A stretch of DNA of 64,000 nt from Emydura subglobosa (GCA_007922225.1 ML679961.1:73016890-73080889); one strand, 5' to 3'; counted from the stretch's first letter, positions 12,429-25,024 are shown. Notes: a model not told the origin generated them from the letters alone. A program made the numbers and translations.

Positions 12429-15400
12429 TGTGAAAGCAGCTCATAAATTACACAGACAGACAAAACAGCAAGCAGAAAACATATTTCAAGTAAATTTACC
12501 ATAATGAAATCAATATTTGTATGAAATCAATGTATAATTGCACACATGTTAAAGGAGAGTAATTACTTTGACTTTCTCAAGAAATTTCATGAAGGCAACT
12601 TGTTGTGATTTACAAAAGCATCCGTAATTCTCAAAGTTGACACTGGGTAACACCACATCCCTCCCTAAATTCACTTTCGGAGGTTGCTCCCTTCATAAAA
12701 ATGTGTTAAAGCTTTTCTGTAAGGGAGGTGCTATGAATTTCACATTTAGGCCCCGAGACTAAGAAGACTTTCTAGGCTCCATGTCTTCTTCCAGTCCAGC
12801 ACCTCTCATGGCCTTGCAAAGCTTTTAAAACCTGCAGACTGCTCCTAGACTAATGGTTCTGCCAACCCTGTACGGTTTCAGAGCTCCTCAGGGGTCACCT
12901 GGTCTGGTGTGTCTCTCAGCCCTGTGTAATTTCTAAGGTTCATTTCCTTCCCTTCTCCCAGTATCTCTATGCTCCTGAATCCTGCCCCTCCAAGAATATA
13001 TTCTGACCCAATTATCTTTGCAATTGGATACTGGAATAGAAAATTACTGGGATACGTACATAGCTTTGTGGTATGTTAATGGAAGAATTGCTTCAACACT
13101 GGATTTGATTCGAGGCTTCAGTAGCTCTTTAATAATTTGAGCATGAGAAAATGAAGCTCTGTAGAAATCCCAATACTAAACTCCTTCAATCCGATTGTTT
13201 TGCTTCCTTAAAGAGGCTCTTCCTCACTTCCTAGAATAATGCCACAGGATGTTAGTGAAGTAGCAGCAGGGTTCCACTTCAAAACAAGTCCACATTTGCA
13301 AGGCTCTTTGGTGTTCGTGTGAATTTAAATGCTGAAATTTGAATGCTCAGCTGATGAAGTCTGGGAGTTCAGTGACTAATCCAAATGGTTAGTTTGTTCC
13401 ATTCACCCCCACACAACATAGGCTGCATCTTTCGTTTTTTATCAGGTTTCAAACCAGGACACCCTGTGGGTTTTCATTTGCCCACCCGTTTAAAGCAGGA
13501 GGCATTCTCAACGGAGGCACTGACTGCCAATTTCATAGCCTCAGCAGAGAAGGAGTGCTATACAGCTAATTATTAAAGTATTTAATAGAAAGTTGTGTAA
13601 AGAGGCAGGAATTCTCTGCAGTTGTTTCCTAGTAGTGCATACATTTTGGCCCATGTGGGTTGACTGAAAATTAGCAACCAGTTATTCAGCACAGATGAAG
13701 AATGTAATATGTTTATGAAAATTGATCTGCATGAAATCAACATTGCTGAACTATCAGACCGTGTTCTGAATCACTGATTGGCTTGTCATGCACAGTGTGA
13801 CAAATCCTTCCCCATCCTGGGTACACAGAGAAACTTGCAGAGAAACTAGTGCAGTTCCATCTGTCCAAGGAAGAGGCAGGATGTAGCAAGAGCATTAGGG
13901 CTCTAAACCCTTACTCCATGGAGTCCAGCCCAGTAAGGACTCCCTTGACTCCAGTATATAAACAGGGCTTCTTTTGTGTTTTTTTTGCCAGGGGCATTTA
14001 GATACACACAATGCACTGTGGAGAACCCCTTCTGAGCTGGACTCTATGTGTGTTCTGCAGAGCACTGATTGATCTGTAGAGAGCCAGCTGGCTCCATGTT
14101 GTTTCCTATTCCTCATTTCCAGCTACTAAATCATACACTAAAAGGACAGCTAAAATACAGAACATTATTTCTTAATCTTTACTTTTCCATGTTTAAAAAA
14201 AAAAAAAAAAAAAGGCAGTAGGTGCTGCAAAGATAGCATGCAATCACAAATAGGAGGAGAGATGGGCATATGTGGTTATGAAGAGGAGGGAAGTGTCCAT
14301 AACACCATTTGCCTGTTATGATGTGGTCCACACCATCAAACAGTTTAATAATCCCTGATTTAAAGCTACCTTATTATTATTTTCCCCCTAAAAAGCTTCA
14401 AAATGTGTCCTCTCCTGATGCTAAAACTCTCCCACTTTAATTTCTGTAGCATCCTTATTCCTTGTCTTCCTCAGTGTCTCTTCACTACCAGCAAATTTTC
14501 CAACGTGATGCAGCTAAATGTTCCTCTACATAACTCCCACCCTTCTGAATCCTTACAATAGTTCCTGATCTCCTTTTGCATTGTAATGAAACTACTCATC
14601 TTTAGACATGTATATGTCTACCCCTGATTATGTCTTGTTTTTCATCAACCTATTAGTATTATAACTTGTAAAGAATGCAAAACCACTAGATCAGGCTGCC
14701 TCTTCTAATGGCAGTGCCTCATCTATGGAGACCATGGCTCGGACTTGGAAGAAAATTGCTCAAGGTTCTGTTGTTGTTCTGAGTCTTTTTTTCTGCTTAG
14801 AAGCATTACAGCAGGAGGTTAAGCAGCTGATGTTTTGTAATGTGCTGAGATGTTGCCTGTAATGGCCCCCGATATGCATGTGTTGTTGTAACCTGACAAA
14901 ATGAAATAAATAATAAAGTTCAAAGTAAAAAAAAGAGAGAAAAAGAAGAAGAGAAAAACAATAATAATAAATAAATAAATTGAAAAGGTCACAAAATTCA
15001 TTTTGCTCATTTAATAAAGCAGCAACATCTGTCCATTTTCAAATACAAATGGAGTAGCAGGTAGAAAAAGTATATGTTCCATGAACAGTCTTGCCTGTGA
15101 GCCAGCAATCATTGTTTAAGAGACTTAAATCCCAAGGCTACAAAATCTGAAGTGCAGTAGAGACCAAGGATGTTGAAATAATGTTCTCCTCAGTCTGTTT
15201 TTGATAGTTGCTCTGGTGGCCGTTAAAGATCCTCACAGGACTTTACAAATGAATAAAGAGGATGTTACCAGCATGCTGGTCAACATTTCGTCTTCCAATA
15301 TAAAGAGGTCTGAATTTCCAAAGTTGCATTAAATAATGGTCGGTGTATAGGTACTTCACCAATTCATCCTAACTCATCACACTACAAGAAACCTTGAGTA

Positions 15401-16339
15401 TGAAAGATGGTTTCTTCCAGCAAATCATAGTTAGAAACCAAGCTTCTGGATTGAGTTTCTCTAAGATCCACTAATTCTTCTTAGCAGCAAGAGGCTTGAG
15501 ATTTTCCAGCTGGCCTGTGCTTGATGATCAAATGGGATGATGAACGAAAGAAAAATAATCGTTTGAAAGAAATTTGACTTTTTCATTTATTTAGTACCTT
15601 AAACTTTAGTGGTTTAGGACCAGATCATGACTGACCCGTGCAGGGGCAAGCCATGGAGGGGAATGCAAGCTTCACCCTTCTAAGAGGTGGCACTGCCAAG
15701 GGTTCTGCATTGCCTGTGCCTAATACTTACTCAGACCTCAAACTGATCAATCCATACATTTTACTATAGGAAGGGGCTGCACTTAACCCTGGGTGAGGCC
15801 ATCCCAGTACTCTGGGGAAGTTTGGATTTGAATCCAGACCTGGATCTGAACTTTACAACCAGTCCTTCCCTCTATCATGGGCTGAACTGTAATTCCAGAT
15901 CCAAGCTTCACCACCCATCAAGATTTTGATTGTAGCTTCCCCAAATCCTGACTGCATAATGTTATAGAGGTCAGTCTGTCTGTGGTCACTACAGGTGACA
16001 CTTCTGTCCTTTGTGTGTTGTCTTCTGCCACATATTTTGCTTCTGCAATATGTAGCTGTGAGGTGGTCTTTCATTTGCTGATTGCTTTGGGATGCAATTC
16101 ACCTCTGTGAAGAGGACCAACATAAGACAGAGATATGTAGGGCTTAAGTGGGACCAAAAGCTGCAAATGCCTTGAGCTGGTCCAATAATAGGGATGACTA
16201 TCACTGTATATAAATATAAGATGCATTTATTTATTTATTGAATGTTATCATTTTATTAATTCTAAGAAGAGTCTGGCTCTTTTTGTTTTGTTTTGTTTTT
16301 ACTCCTGTGATATAGAAATCAAACGCTGACTCGATATTA
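12429..16339. other. Unassigned non-coding stretch with simple repeats
   Basis: No supported gene. It holds a 19-base A run at 14195-14213 and an AAT/AAAT-rich tract around 14935-14985. GGACCAGATCATGACTGACC near 15617 looks like the start of a degraded palindromic repeat. The remaining frames (up to about 75 codons) have no recognisable features. Confidence 0.45.
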
Positions 16340-16985
16340 TTTTACCTCCTTTGAAATCATCAGTGGAGCAGCTTCTATCTTCTCTGACAAATGGGGAATG
16401 GCAGGGCTGGGTCAGCAGGGAACGATACAGCGAATCTCATCTCCTATCCATCTCATCTGATGGCTGTGTGCAAGGATTCATTTTAATGCTCATGCCAGTT
16501 TGTTATAAATGTGGATTACTGCATAGCTCTGTGCAAGTGCAAGTAAAAACTGGACCCTTGCTGAAACTGCAGAATCACCAGCCCCATTCTGCTAAACTAT
16601 TTCACAGAGTTGTATGCAGTGAAGAAATTAATGGCGTTATTTTTTTTACCTTCTTTTTATTTATGGGAAGATGTAATGGGGGGAGGGGGGGAGAGATGTC
16701 TTGGAAAAAGAAGAAGCAAGTGGTTATCCCCCCTGACCCTTCTGCAATCCGCGTGATAAAAAAGGGATTCTTGAGGTATCAACCACTAAGATTTCTCCTC
16801 ATCCAGATAAACATTGTGTCATCCTGCGGCAGCTACAGACACACTAGCAGGTATGTTTGTCAAACAAGACAAGGCGATTATCAGCTTTGTAGTTAGATTA
16901 TCAGTCACCTGACTGATGCCCTTTCAAATGTATCACGATTCTGCCAAAAATGAGAGCTGAGGAGGATATTGTGCGAGAGACCCTA
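16340..16985. promoter_or_regulatory. Candidate conserved non-coding block (speculative)
   Basis: The stretch has no recognisable repeat and mixed base composition, and by my count keeps 11 CpG dinucleotides, more than neighbouring AT-rich DNA. The longest frame in the window that is outside recognisable repeats or the PIN-like pseudogene, apart from the GC-rich MITE, crosses it (16351-16896, plus strand, 181 codons). That frame has no recognisable domain, contains homopolymer-derived runs, and its length is near the chance maximum for 64 kb. A conserved enhancer is one explanation and a lineage-specific exon another; sequence alone cannot decide. Confidence 0.2.
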
Positions 16986-17124
16986 TTTAAAAATCTAGCA
17001 CAATAAAAGAGAAGGGTAGGTTTCTATCTATATATACAGCAGAACCTCTCTAATTTACACTTTCTGTTTGAACTCAGTAGTGAATTGCCGAATTTTACAA
17101 ATGCGAGGTTTAATAATATTTAGC

Positions 17125-17345
17125 TCTTACATAGTGCCTTTCACGTCAAAAAGGCTTTACAACCAATAATTAATTAATCGCTACAACATTGATAAGAGCT
17201 ATATAAGTAAGTACTGTCATTCCCATTTTATAGATGGTGAAACAGAAGCTAAGTGATTTTTTCAAAGAAACTCACAATGATAGCAACGGAACTGGGACCA
17301 TAAATCTCTTGGATCCCAGACCTGTGCCTAATTCTCAAGTCCATG
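17125..17345 (-). repeat. MIR-like SINE, reverse orientation
   Basis: Plus-strand order: TAGTGCCTTTCACGTC, GGCTTTACAACCAATAA, AAGTACTGTCATTCCCATTT, TATAGATGGTGAAACAGAAG, AACTGGGACCATAAATC, GGATCCCAGACCTGTGCC. This is the reverse-strand MIR/CORE-SINE layout (cattttacagatggggaaactgaggc, then the gggat-aaccc segment). Well diverged. Confidence 0.75.
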
Positions 17346-18394
17346 CTGCATCTTGAAGAATTCACTAAAATAAGAGAAGCTGCTTCATCACAAAATTTCC
17401 CTTGATCATTTATTTGAAGAGGTGTAATTCTGTTTTAATTATTTGCTATCTACTATAATAGTAAATATTCGGTAGTATAACTTGAGTCTTGGTGATATGA
17501 GGTTTCACTACAGCACAGTCTTAGCTATTTAATCTATGCCAAAAGGTGAGGAAAGACTGCCCTGGTGTTCTTGTGTGGACTGTGTAAATAAGCAATATTC
17601 TTTTGTATCTCCTTTCATGTACAGGTATATAGAATTCTATCAGTAATAACAAAGGCACAGCAGCTGTCTGTGTAGACTGTTTTCTATGATGATTCCTTCA
17701 AAGATGATCTACTAAGACACTTTCTTGCATCCCTTCAGTTAAAATAACTTCACACAATCGGCTTCGATATGCAAGTGTTTCCTGGAATCTGCTGCAAGCA
17801 TTTGACAGGGCAGCTGTTTATAGTTTGCCTACCTGCCTCTGGGCATATTGTAACACGTTCTTGTCTTTTGCGGTTGGCTTGCTACCATCAATGACATCCA
17901 TGCATTCATTTGCTGCACAGATGCAGAGTGACTCCAGCCCTCTCACTTTGAAATCCCACTGACCTTTTGGTCTCCTTGAGCGGCACCACCATAAGAATGA
18001 AACTATTTTCTTGCTGGAAAGGAAACTCTCAAACCAAGAGTTTTAAGATGGATATGGTGCCAGAGACACCAATTGATTTTTGGTTTCAGTTATTTCTCAA
18101 GTAGTTTATGTAATAAACAAAGAGATACAAATAAGCACACGGAACTACCAATATGTGTGTAAACCTTTTCTCTGATGACAAGATATATATAAAACTGTGT
18201 ATTAATTCTTTTCCCCCTACCCTCCCCAAATCTGTGGTTTGGTCTTCTGTTTCTTGGCTTGTTTGCTTCAGATTTTGTTTACTTTCAGACTTTAAATTCC
18301 TTGAGACATGGACTGATTCTTGTTCTGTGTTTGGAAATTCCTTAGCACACTATGGACCATACCACAATCTCAATAATAATCACCCAAATGTTCA
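17346..18394. other. Unassigned non-coding stretch
   Basis: No supported gene. An 82-codon plus-strand frame at 18153-18401 has no recognisable features. Confidence 0.45.
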
Positions 18395-18672
18395 AACTTA
18401 GGACAGGATTTTCAAAGTGGTTACCTAATGTTAAGCTCTGAAAACCTTTATTTAGGAGTCTAGGTAGCTGGATTTTTTTAAAGGGCTGAGCATTAACTTA
18501 AATAGGAAAATTTTTGAAAATCCAGATCCTTTTGAAAATGTGGACCCTGAGTGCCTAAATTTTGACTCTTAGATCCATATTTGGACATCTAAATAAAAAT
18601 GACCTGATTTATAGATGTACTGAGCACCTGTGGCTCTCATTGACATGAATGGAAGGTGCAAATGCCCAGCCC
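18395..18672. repeat. Palindromic 'GGATTTTCAAA' interspersed repeat
   Basis: GGACAGGATTTTCAAAGTGG at the left and CCTTTTGAAAATGTGGACCC further right, with internal TTTTGAAAATCCAGATCC, form imperfect inverted halves. The right part adds TGAGCACCTGTGGCTCTCAT. The same vocabulary occurs at 25025-25140 and 48715-48800, marking a dispersed family. It directly abuts the 5' truncation of the CR1 that follows. Confidence 0.45.
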
Positions 18673-18674
18673 TT

Positions 18675-19769
18675 CTGAAAGTATATCTTGATTATAGTAA
18701 GGCTTTTGACACAGTCCCACATGACACTCTCAAAAGCAAACTAGGGAAATGTGGTCTAGAAGAAATTGCTATAAGGTACATACACAAATAGTTGAAAGAT
18801 CATATTGAAAGTGTGCTTATCAATAATTTGCTATCAAACTTACAGGGGTGTATCCAGTGGGGTCCTGCAAGGATCAGTTCTGCATCAGATACTAGATGAT
18901 GATTTTATTAATGACTTGGATAATGGACTGGAGAGCATGCTTATAAAATCTGCAGATGCCAAGCGGGGAGGGGTTGCAAGCACATTAGAGAACAGGATTA
19001 GAATTCAAAATGACCTTTATAAATTACAGAATTGGTCTGAATTCAACAAGATGAAATTCAATAAAAACAAGAACAAAATACTTCACTTAGGAAGGAAAAA
19101 TCAATTGTGAAACTATAAAATAGGGAATAAGTGGTGGTAGTACTGCTGAAAAGGATGGGTTTATTAGCAGAAGTGCTTATGTATGACTCAGGAGGTAATT
19201 GTCCTGCTCCACTTAGCGCTGGGTGAGGCCTCAGCTGGAGTACTATGTCCAAGTCTGGGAGCCGTGCTTCAGGAAAGACATGGACAAATTGGAAAGAGTC
19301 CAGAGGCACACAACAAAAATGATAAAAGTTTTAGGGAACCCGATTTATGAGGAAAGGTTAAAAAAAAAAAAAAAAAAAAAAACAACTTGGCATGTTTAGT
19401 CTTGATAAAAGAAGACTGAGTGGGGACCAAATAATGGTCTTTAAATATGTTAAGGGCTGTTATAAAGAAGACTCTGTTCAATGTTTTTCCATGTCCACTG
19501 AAGGTAGAATGAGAAATAGTGGTCTTAAACTGCAGCAAAGGAGATTCAGGTTACATATTAGGAAAATATTTCTGACTATAAGGGTAATTAAGCACTGAAA
19601 GAAGCTTACAAGAGAGGTGGTGGAATCCCCATCATTGAAGGTTTTTAAGAACAGGACAAACACTTGTTAGAGATGGTCTAGGTTTTCTTGGTCCTGTCTC
19701 AGCATAGGGAGCTGAACTAGATTGCCTCTCGAGGTCCTTTCCTGCCCTACATTACGGTGGTTCTATGAA
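18675..19769 (+). mobile_element. 5'-truncated CR1 LINE
   Basis: This copy starts inside the ORF2 reverse transcriptase and runs to the CR1 3' end, GAGGTCCTTTCCTGCCCTAC followed by GGTTCTATGAAAAT. Translated fragments in shifting frames follow the expected order: the LDYSKAFDTV block, FINDLDNGLE, the active-site region, the DRIQNDL-type segment, KILHLGRKN, a CQVWEP-like region, the DKRRLSGDQIM segment and the 3' UTR. A 23-base A run (19360-19382) interrupts the coding region. It is an inactive copy on the opposite strand to the CR1s at 26.5 and 41.8 kb. Confidence 0.9.
18677..19110 (+). pseudogene. CR1 ORF2 reverse transcriptase fragment
   Basis: The first part keeps the catalytic-box wording YLDYSKAFDTVPHDTL, including the first catalytic Asp. 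The second metal-binding box, FADD in CR1 elements, reads SADA in the frame LIKSADAKRGGVAST, losing the second Asp. The frame is interrupted after 18780 (stop in the segment following the IRYIHK residues) and resumes at 18805-19110, ending at KILHLGRKNQL. The fragment therefore could not encode an active polymerase. Confidence 0.85.
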
Positions 19770-21840
19770 AATCAGGCCAGTTTTATTAAGGTGACTAAGT
19801 ATAGATTTAAGGGCCTAAATCCAGGTTTGAAAAGGTTGTCTTTTAATAATAAGTAGCTGGTGTCAAAATATTTCCATTCTCCATCCCCTAAAATCTCTGC
19901 AGAATTTTATTCAACAATTATGACTAGTTGGGGGTGGGGAGCAACTTATATTCTATTAGGCAGTCTATTTAATTAATATGTTCACAGCTGGTATGTGAGA
20001 ATGTAGGTCACATCTCTATTAGAACACATCTAATCAAATAGTTCAGATAAAAGTGTCCCTTTTTATAACATGTTCACTTTCTTGATGTTAATCTGACAGT
20101 TTGTTGGGCTAGAGTTAAAGAAAAGGTGCAGGTCAACCAGTGCACTGTGGTGATGCTTTTCCTGTTGAAATCAGGCACAGTTGAAGCAACAGGAGTCAGT
20201 TTTAATGAGACTGATGCTGCCTGGGACAGACATGGACCATAAATTAACAACAGAGGAAGGAAGAGACATAAAGGGATCCATAGAGGAAATAAAGTGTGCT
20301 TGGCTGACAAAATAAGGTGGTCGCCTACTGAGGGCTATCACAGGCCTTCCAAATGAAAAGACTGAGGCAGCGGAACTATTGTCACCAAGATAGGAACTTT
20401 AGACATGAATTATAGTATATTTGTAGTGGTGTGTGTGGGGAGTGTGTGTGGTAAAGCAGAGTGAGGGGATTTTCTGGGTTCTCAGAGTACAATATCCCAT
20501 CCGAATAGCAAGGTTTGAGTCACCTCATTATGGTGACAACAACATAGAGCACAAAGGAATGTATGCGTTGGAAGTACCTGGGTTTTGAATCTTGATTGAA
20601 ATGCTTCAATGTGGACTCATGGAGGTTAGTCATTAAAACTGAGCAGTTGAATGCAGTTCCACTCAGAAGAAATGGGCTCTCCTCTCTCAGTGGGCTGGCA
20701 CTGTCTTGTACTGTTCTCTTTCACCTCTCATGTGCTTTTTTATCATGAACATTTTTGAAGAACAGGATCTGCAGACATGTTGCAAAACAAATAGGTAATT
20801 GAAAGCTCCCAGTGCCCTTTGGTGCCTTAATCTTTGATTATTCTAATGTTGGCAATCATAGTTTTTCATTATCCACAGAAGCTGTTTTTATGATGAGAGA
20901 AAATTAAATTGTGTGCTGGGATGCTTGCCATTGGAGCCTTTAGCCATGAGTCTCTATCACCTACATGTATTTTCCCTTTCCCAGGAACAGTGTTGATATT
21001 TATTGTAAGGACATTATTTTTTTGTTATACATCAGCTGGCATATCTCTTTTCTTTCCTGGTGTAAGATCAACAGTGGGCCTGATTAGAACAGTATCAGAA
21101 CAATATCAGAACAATGATAGATATGCTGGAGCATAGGGATAGGATACAGAGTGACCTAGACAATGTCTCAGACAATCTAAGGCAGAGATTCTAAATTAAC
21201 AGTTTGCTCTGGTAGTCTCTTAAAACTGGGTTTACAGTGTTAAATTATGGTGTACATAAGGCAGTACCAGGTAACCAGGAATTAAAACAAAATATAAGTG
21301 AAATAACCTGAAATGTTTTAAACAGTTTGGCAATATTTACTTCTTCCAGAAGACAGCTCTGTTGTTTTTAGAGCATGAAAGTTTCATTGTTCAGCAGACT
21401 GGGAGGAAAATGCCATACTCAACACTCTTGCCTTGCCAAAGGACAGCTTGGAAAAATACAACTTATTTGTTTATAGCACAGCAAGGTCAAGGCTGGAGTT
21501 ATCTTTGCTGAGACTTCCACAGTGAGTGAGGGAATGGAATAAATAAGTTAATGAGTTCTAGGGATTTTTTTTTTTTTTGTGGGGGGGTGCATTCTTAAAA
21601 AGGTTTTTGATTGCATTGTGTATATATGTTGATAACCAAGAGGGGCCAATGCAAGCTTTCTTTTACTGTCACATAAGTTTCACAGAACAACAGAATGAAA
21701 CTGAAATGTTTGATTGTCTTTGGGACCCCTATCATCTTTGCCACCGAAGGTCTGTGAAATTGTCTCATGCTGTTATTGATATTCTGTCATGCTGTCCAAC
21801 ACTATGTTAGGAAAGTTTTTTGAGCTCTCACACACGGAGA
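19770..21840. other. Unassigned stretch with a possible small CR1 scrap
   Basis: No supported gene. GGATAGGATACAGAGTGACC at about 21138 matches the 'DRIQSDLD' codons of CR1 ORF2 as seen in the element at 26.5-28.9 kb, so about 50 bp near 21118-21165 may be a CR1 fragment (low confidence). A T run at 21568-21579 followed by a G run is simple sequence. Confidence 0.4.
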
Positions 21841-22210
21841 AACACACTTCAGCTGCTGAAGAGGGTGTGGGGAGAGGAACCCCACAGCTCCCAGCTGTCA
21901 GCTACAGAGCTCTGAGCTGCTGCAGGCGGTGGGGAGACCCTGAGCTTCAAGCTGCTAGCGCTGGACAAATCAAGTGGTGGGGGAGCCCTGGAGCTCTGAG
22001 CTACTGTGGGTGTTGGGTGCTGGACCCCCATGCCGCAGCGGGGCTTGGGGTCCCATCCACCCGCTCCTCGGGCTTCAGTCATGCCCTGTCAGTGCCCCTC
22101 TCCATTATTTTTAGTAAAAATAATGGACAGGTCACAGGATTCCATGAATTTTTGTTTATTGCCTGTGACCCATCTGTGACTTTTATTAAAAATAATCGTG
22201 ACAAAATCTT
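21841..22210. repeat. GC-rich repeat with perfect AT hairpin
   Basis: The left 230 bases are GC-rich with repeated GAGCTCTGAGCTGCTG and GAGCTCTGAGCTACTG modules and are open in opposite frames. The right part contains a perfect 12 bp inverted repeat with a 1-base centre, CCATTATTTTTA / TAAAAATAATGG (22102-22126), followed by CAGGTCACAGGATTCCATG and GCCTGTGACCCATCTGTGAC. The text resembles an interspersed repeat I associate with turtle genomes; family unknown. Confidence 0.5.
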
Positions 22211-23254
22211 AAACTTATTTATTACTGGTCTTTCTAACATGACTTCATTGGAACTGTACTTGGTAGTAAATGTTTAATCAGACCTTTATGCTATAAACCA
22301 TTCAAGGCAAAGGACTCTGGTTGAGATTTTAAGGGATTTAAAGACAGATCTTCTTTAATTTTAATAGGCTATTTGCCTAAATTCCCTAGATGGCATGGGA
22401 GATCTCAGTCTATTTCTTTATGTGTTGTGTAAACAATATTTACATTTATGGTGCTATATAGATCATTCAAATTAATTTATTTAAATTATTAATAACTATG
22501 TTTTTCATTTAAATTATTTATTTTTGTCCATCAAGTTAGAGCACAAAAGATGTTGGTTTATTTTAAAAACATTCTATTATTGTTTTTTTTTCTTTTTACC
22601 TTTATTTAAAAGATTTTCTAATTAGCAATGGAGTTGTGCATCCCAAATCACTCTGAATCACACAGACTTACACATGGATGAGTCTCCCTAGGTCAATGCC
22701 CTGCAATAGGCTATTAATAAAGTGTGAGAGTGTCTGCCTCTCTCCCTTTCCTTTCTTCCCTGCCTCTTCCCACACTGGATCTTCCAGTTGTGACCAGAAA
22801 GCCCTGGATCCAAAACATCTTCCTGATGAAAACTAATTTGGAAATGTTTTGGTTATGGTGAAACAATATATTTTAAAAAATAATAATTTAGTCAGAAATG
22901 TTCTGACGAGCTCTACCAATCAGGCTGCTCGATTCACCTCTCACTGTTCCCATCAGTTTATAATCATAATTTTTATTCAGGTTTCCATTGGCTTGCACAG
23001 TGTTGACCTTAATTTTGTTTCCTCATTAACTGGACTGCATTCGTAATATTTTTAACATAGAGTATCTAAGCATATGCATTTTTGCAGCAAAACAAACAAA
23101 GTGAAACAGGATACAGTCTATTAATTGGGAAAAAAAAGATTAAATGTTGTGGTTGGAAGGGAAAAAAAATACTTGGGAGGATTTTGCTTTAATCCATGTA
23201 CAAAAGCTCCAAGGTTACAATTTGATTTCTCATATGATCTCTTCCTGGAGGTGT
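22211..23254. other. Unassigned AT-rich stretch
   Basis: No supported gene. Contains short A and T runs and no obvious repeat termini. Confidence 0.45.
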
Positions 23255-23290
23255 TGTGTGCGTATGCACGTACGCATGTATGCACACACA
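23255..23290. repeat. 36-base perfect alternating pyrimidine-purine tract
   Basis: From TGTGTGCGTATGCACGTACG onwards, every step alternates pyrimidine and purine to 23290. This gives strong theoretical Z-DNA potential. No coding frame uses it meaningfully. Confidence 0.8.
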
Positions 23291-23699
23291 TTTATTCTTT
23301 TAAAACAAAATACATTGGTGTTTCTTAGGTATGTTGTGTATTTTTCTCCTCCGACTTTCCTCTCCACTGAAAGTGCTGACGTGATCAATAAGTACCAAAC
23401 ATAGAGGTACTTTTGGAAGAAATGTGATAGGGTCATTACATTTTATGAAAATTTTCGACTGAAACTCAGCAAAATAATTTGTGTATTATGTATGTATGAA
23501 TTTACTGATTTAGTTTTGTATATATACAATTCTTTAAAAAATAAATCATAGTGAATGTTGAAAGTCCTTTTCAATGGAGTCTTCCTGACAACAACACACA
23601 ACCCCTACACCATCCCACTTCCTTTAAAAAGTTCTGCTTTAATAAAACCCAAAGAGTTCTACAGACGAACAACTAGTGTATCCAGCCTGCTTCCCTACA
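23291..23699. other. Unassigned AT-rich stretch
   Basis: No supported gene or repeat boundary is visible. Confidence 0.45.
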
Positions 23700-24062
23700 C
23701 ATTTGAAGAAACCTTCCTATGAGAGCATAATAGATATCATTAGGGGTCTGGAAGAACTGACTTAAGAGGAAAGATTAAAAGAGCTGAAATGACTGGCTTG
23801 CCTAAGCATAGTTTTAGGAGGTCAAATCAGTTTAAATATGTTTGAAGAATGTGTACACCAATGAGGGAGAGTATTACTTAGGACAATATATATGGGTATA
23901 GCTAGGAGAAATGGGACAAAATGAAGAAATGAAAAAATTAACATGGATATCAGGAAAAGTTTCCTGACAGTGCGATCACTTTGGCTGTGGAATAAGGACA
24001 TTGGTGGAAGTCTCATCACTTTTGGGACATTTAAAATTAGACAGGTCATAGTGCTAGAAAAT
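23700..24062 (+). mobile_element. CR1/L3-type LINE 3' fragment
   Basis: Phrases typical of the end of ORF2 and the 3' UTR of CR1-clade elements appear in order: GGAAAGATTAAAAGAGCTGA, AATATGTTTGAAGAATG-type text, GGATATCAGGAAAAGTTTCC, TGACAGTGCGATCACTTTGG, CTGTGGAATAAGGACATTGG and GGACATTTAAAATTAGACAG. No CR1 terminal repeat is visible and frames are broken throughout. Confidence 0.65.
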
Positions 24063-24174
24063 GTGCTTCTGAAAACAGTCCTGCATTAGCAGTGAGATGG
24101 ATCATAATTAGGTCTATAGTAGAAGTATCCAATCCTGAAATATTATAAATTTGGTTAAATATAAAGCATTTATG

Positions 24175-24265
24175 GTCAGATCCTGAGAGGTGCTGAGATC
24201 CCTCAACTCATATTGAAGTTATTGAGAGAACTCAGTATTTCACAAGATTGGGTTCTTAAAGAACA
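24175..24265. repeat. Palindromic 'GAGGTGCTGAG' repeat remnant
   Basis: CAGATCCTGAGAGGTGCTGA opens the block, and a degraded inverted half follows across the centre TATTGAAGTTATTG. Related text occurs at 48055-48155. Probably a MITE-like dispersed repeat. Confidence 0.4.
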
Positions 24266-25024
24266 AATTGTGTGTGTGGTGTTTTTGTTTTTTAACTCAT
24301 CCAGACAAACAAGCCTAAAATATTCTTACATTGCCAACTCCCACACAATTTAAAAGCCCTAGCACATCCCATGAATAGATAATTTCAGATTTATTTGTTT
24401 TCCAGCAGGTTGAAACTTGCTCTGCAGTTTGGTACGCAAGTTGTAAAACTGACTTCACACCGGTGAATGCTCCTTTTCCCGGCTTTGTCAGCATAGCTGA
24501 GATGTAGGTATGTAGTGAATTTGCTGCTCTGTGCTGGAGTTATCACCAGGGAAGGAAGGGAAATGCAAGCGTGTTGTTTTTCCTCTAGTACTGAAATTTT
24601 TCATTTCAGTAAGCACCAGGAAAGTATAAACAGCAGTCAAAAGGACTGGTTTGTCTCCATGAGTTAGTCCTGTACCGTCCTTCCCTGCAGCAAATAATAT
24701 ACTTGTAATGTAAATTCCCTGGATGTCAAGAAGAACAGAACAGTATACTTTAGTTCTCTATCTAATATCTCCCACATATACTAATTAGGTACTTTACTTG
24801 TTTTATAACCTGTTTCTCACACAAACAGTAATTAGTGAAACTGAAACAAGCTTTCTCTGTGCTCAAATCAGATAATATGGCTGTATTTTAAAAGGCTAGG
24901 AGGATTCATGATCCATGATAGCATTTGTAGTTTCCAAGTCAAATTATGAGTGATCAAATAACTGAGTACATATACTAATCCACCTGTAAGAGATGTTATC
25001 ATGTGATGGAATATAACACAATTG
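24266..25024. other. Unassigned non-coding stretch
   Basis: No supported gene. Confidence 0.45.

Noticed and set aside
14195..14213. A run as the end of a retrogene
   Set aside because: No recognisable coding or LINE/SINE sequence precedes it.
16351..16896. 181-codon plus-strand frame as a gene
   Set aside because: Length is near the chance maximum for 64 kb, it includes homopolymer-derived runs, and no domain or splice context supports it.
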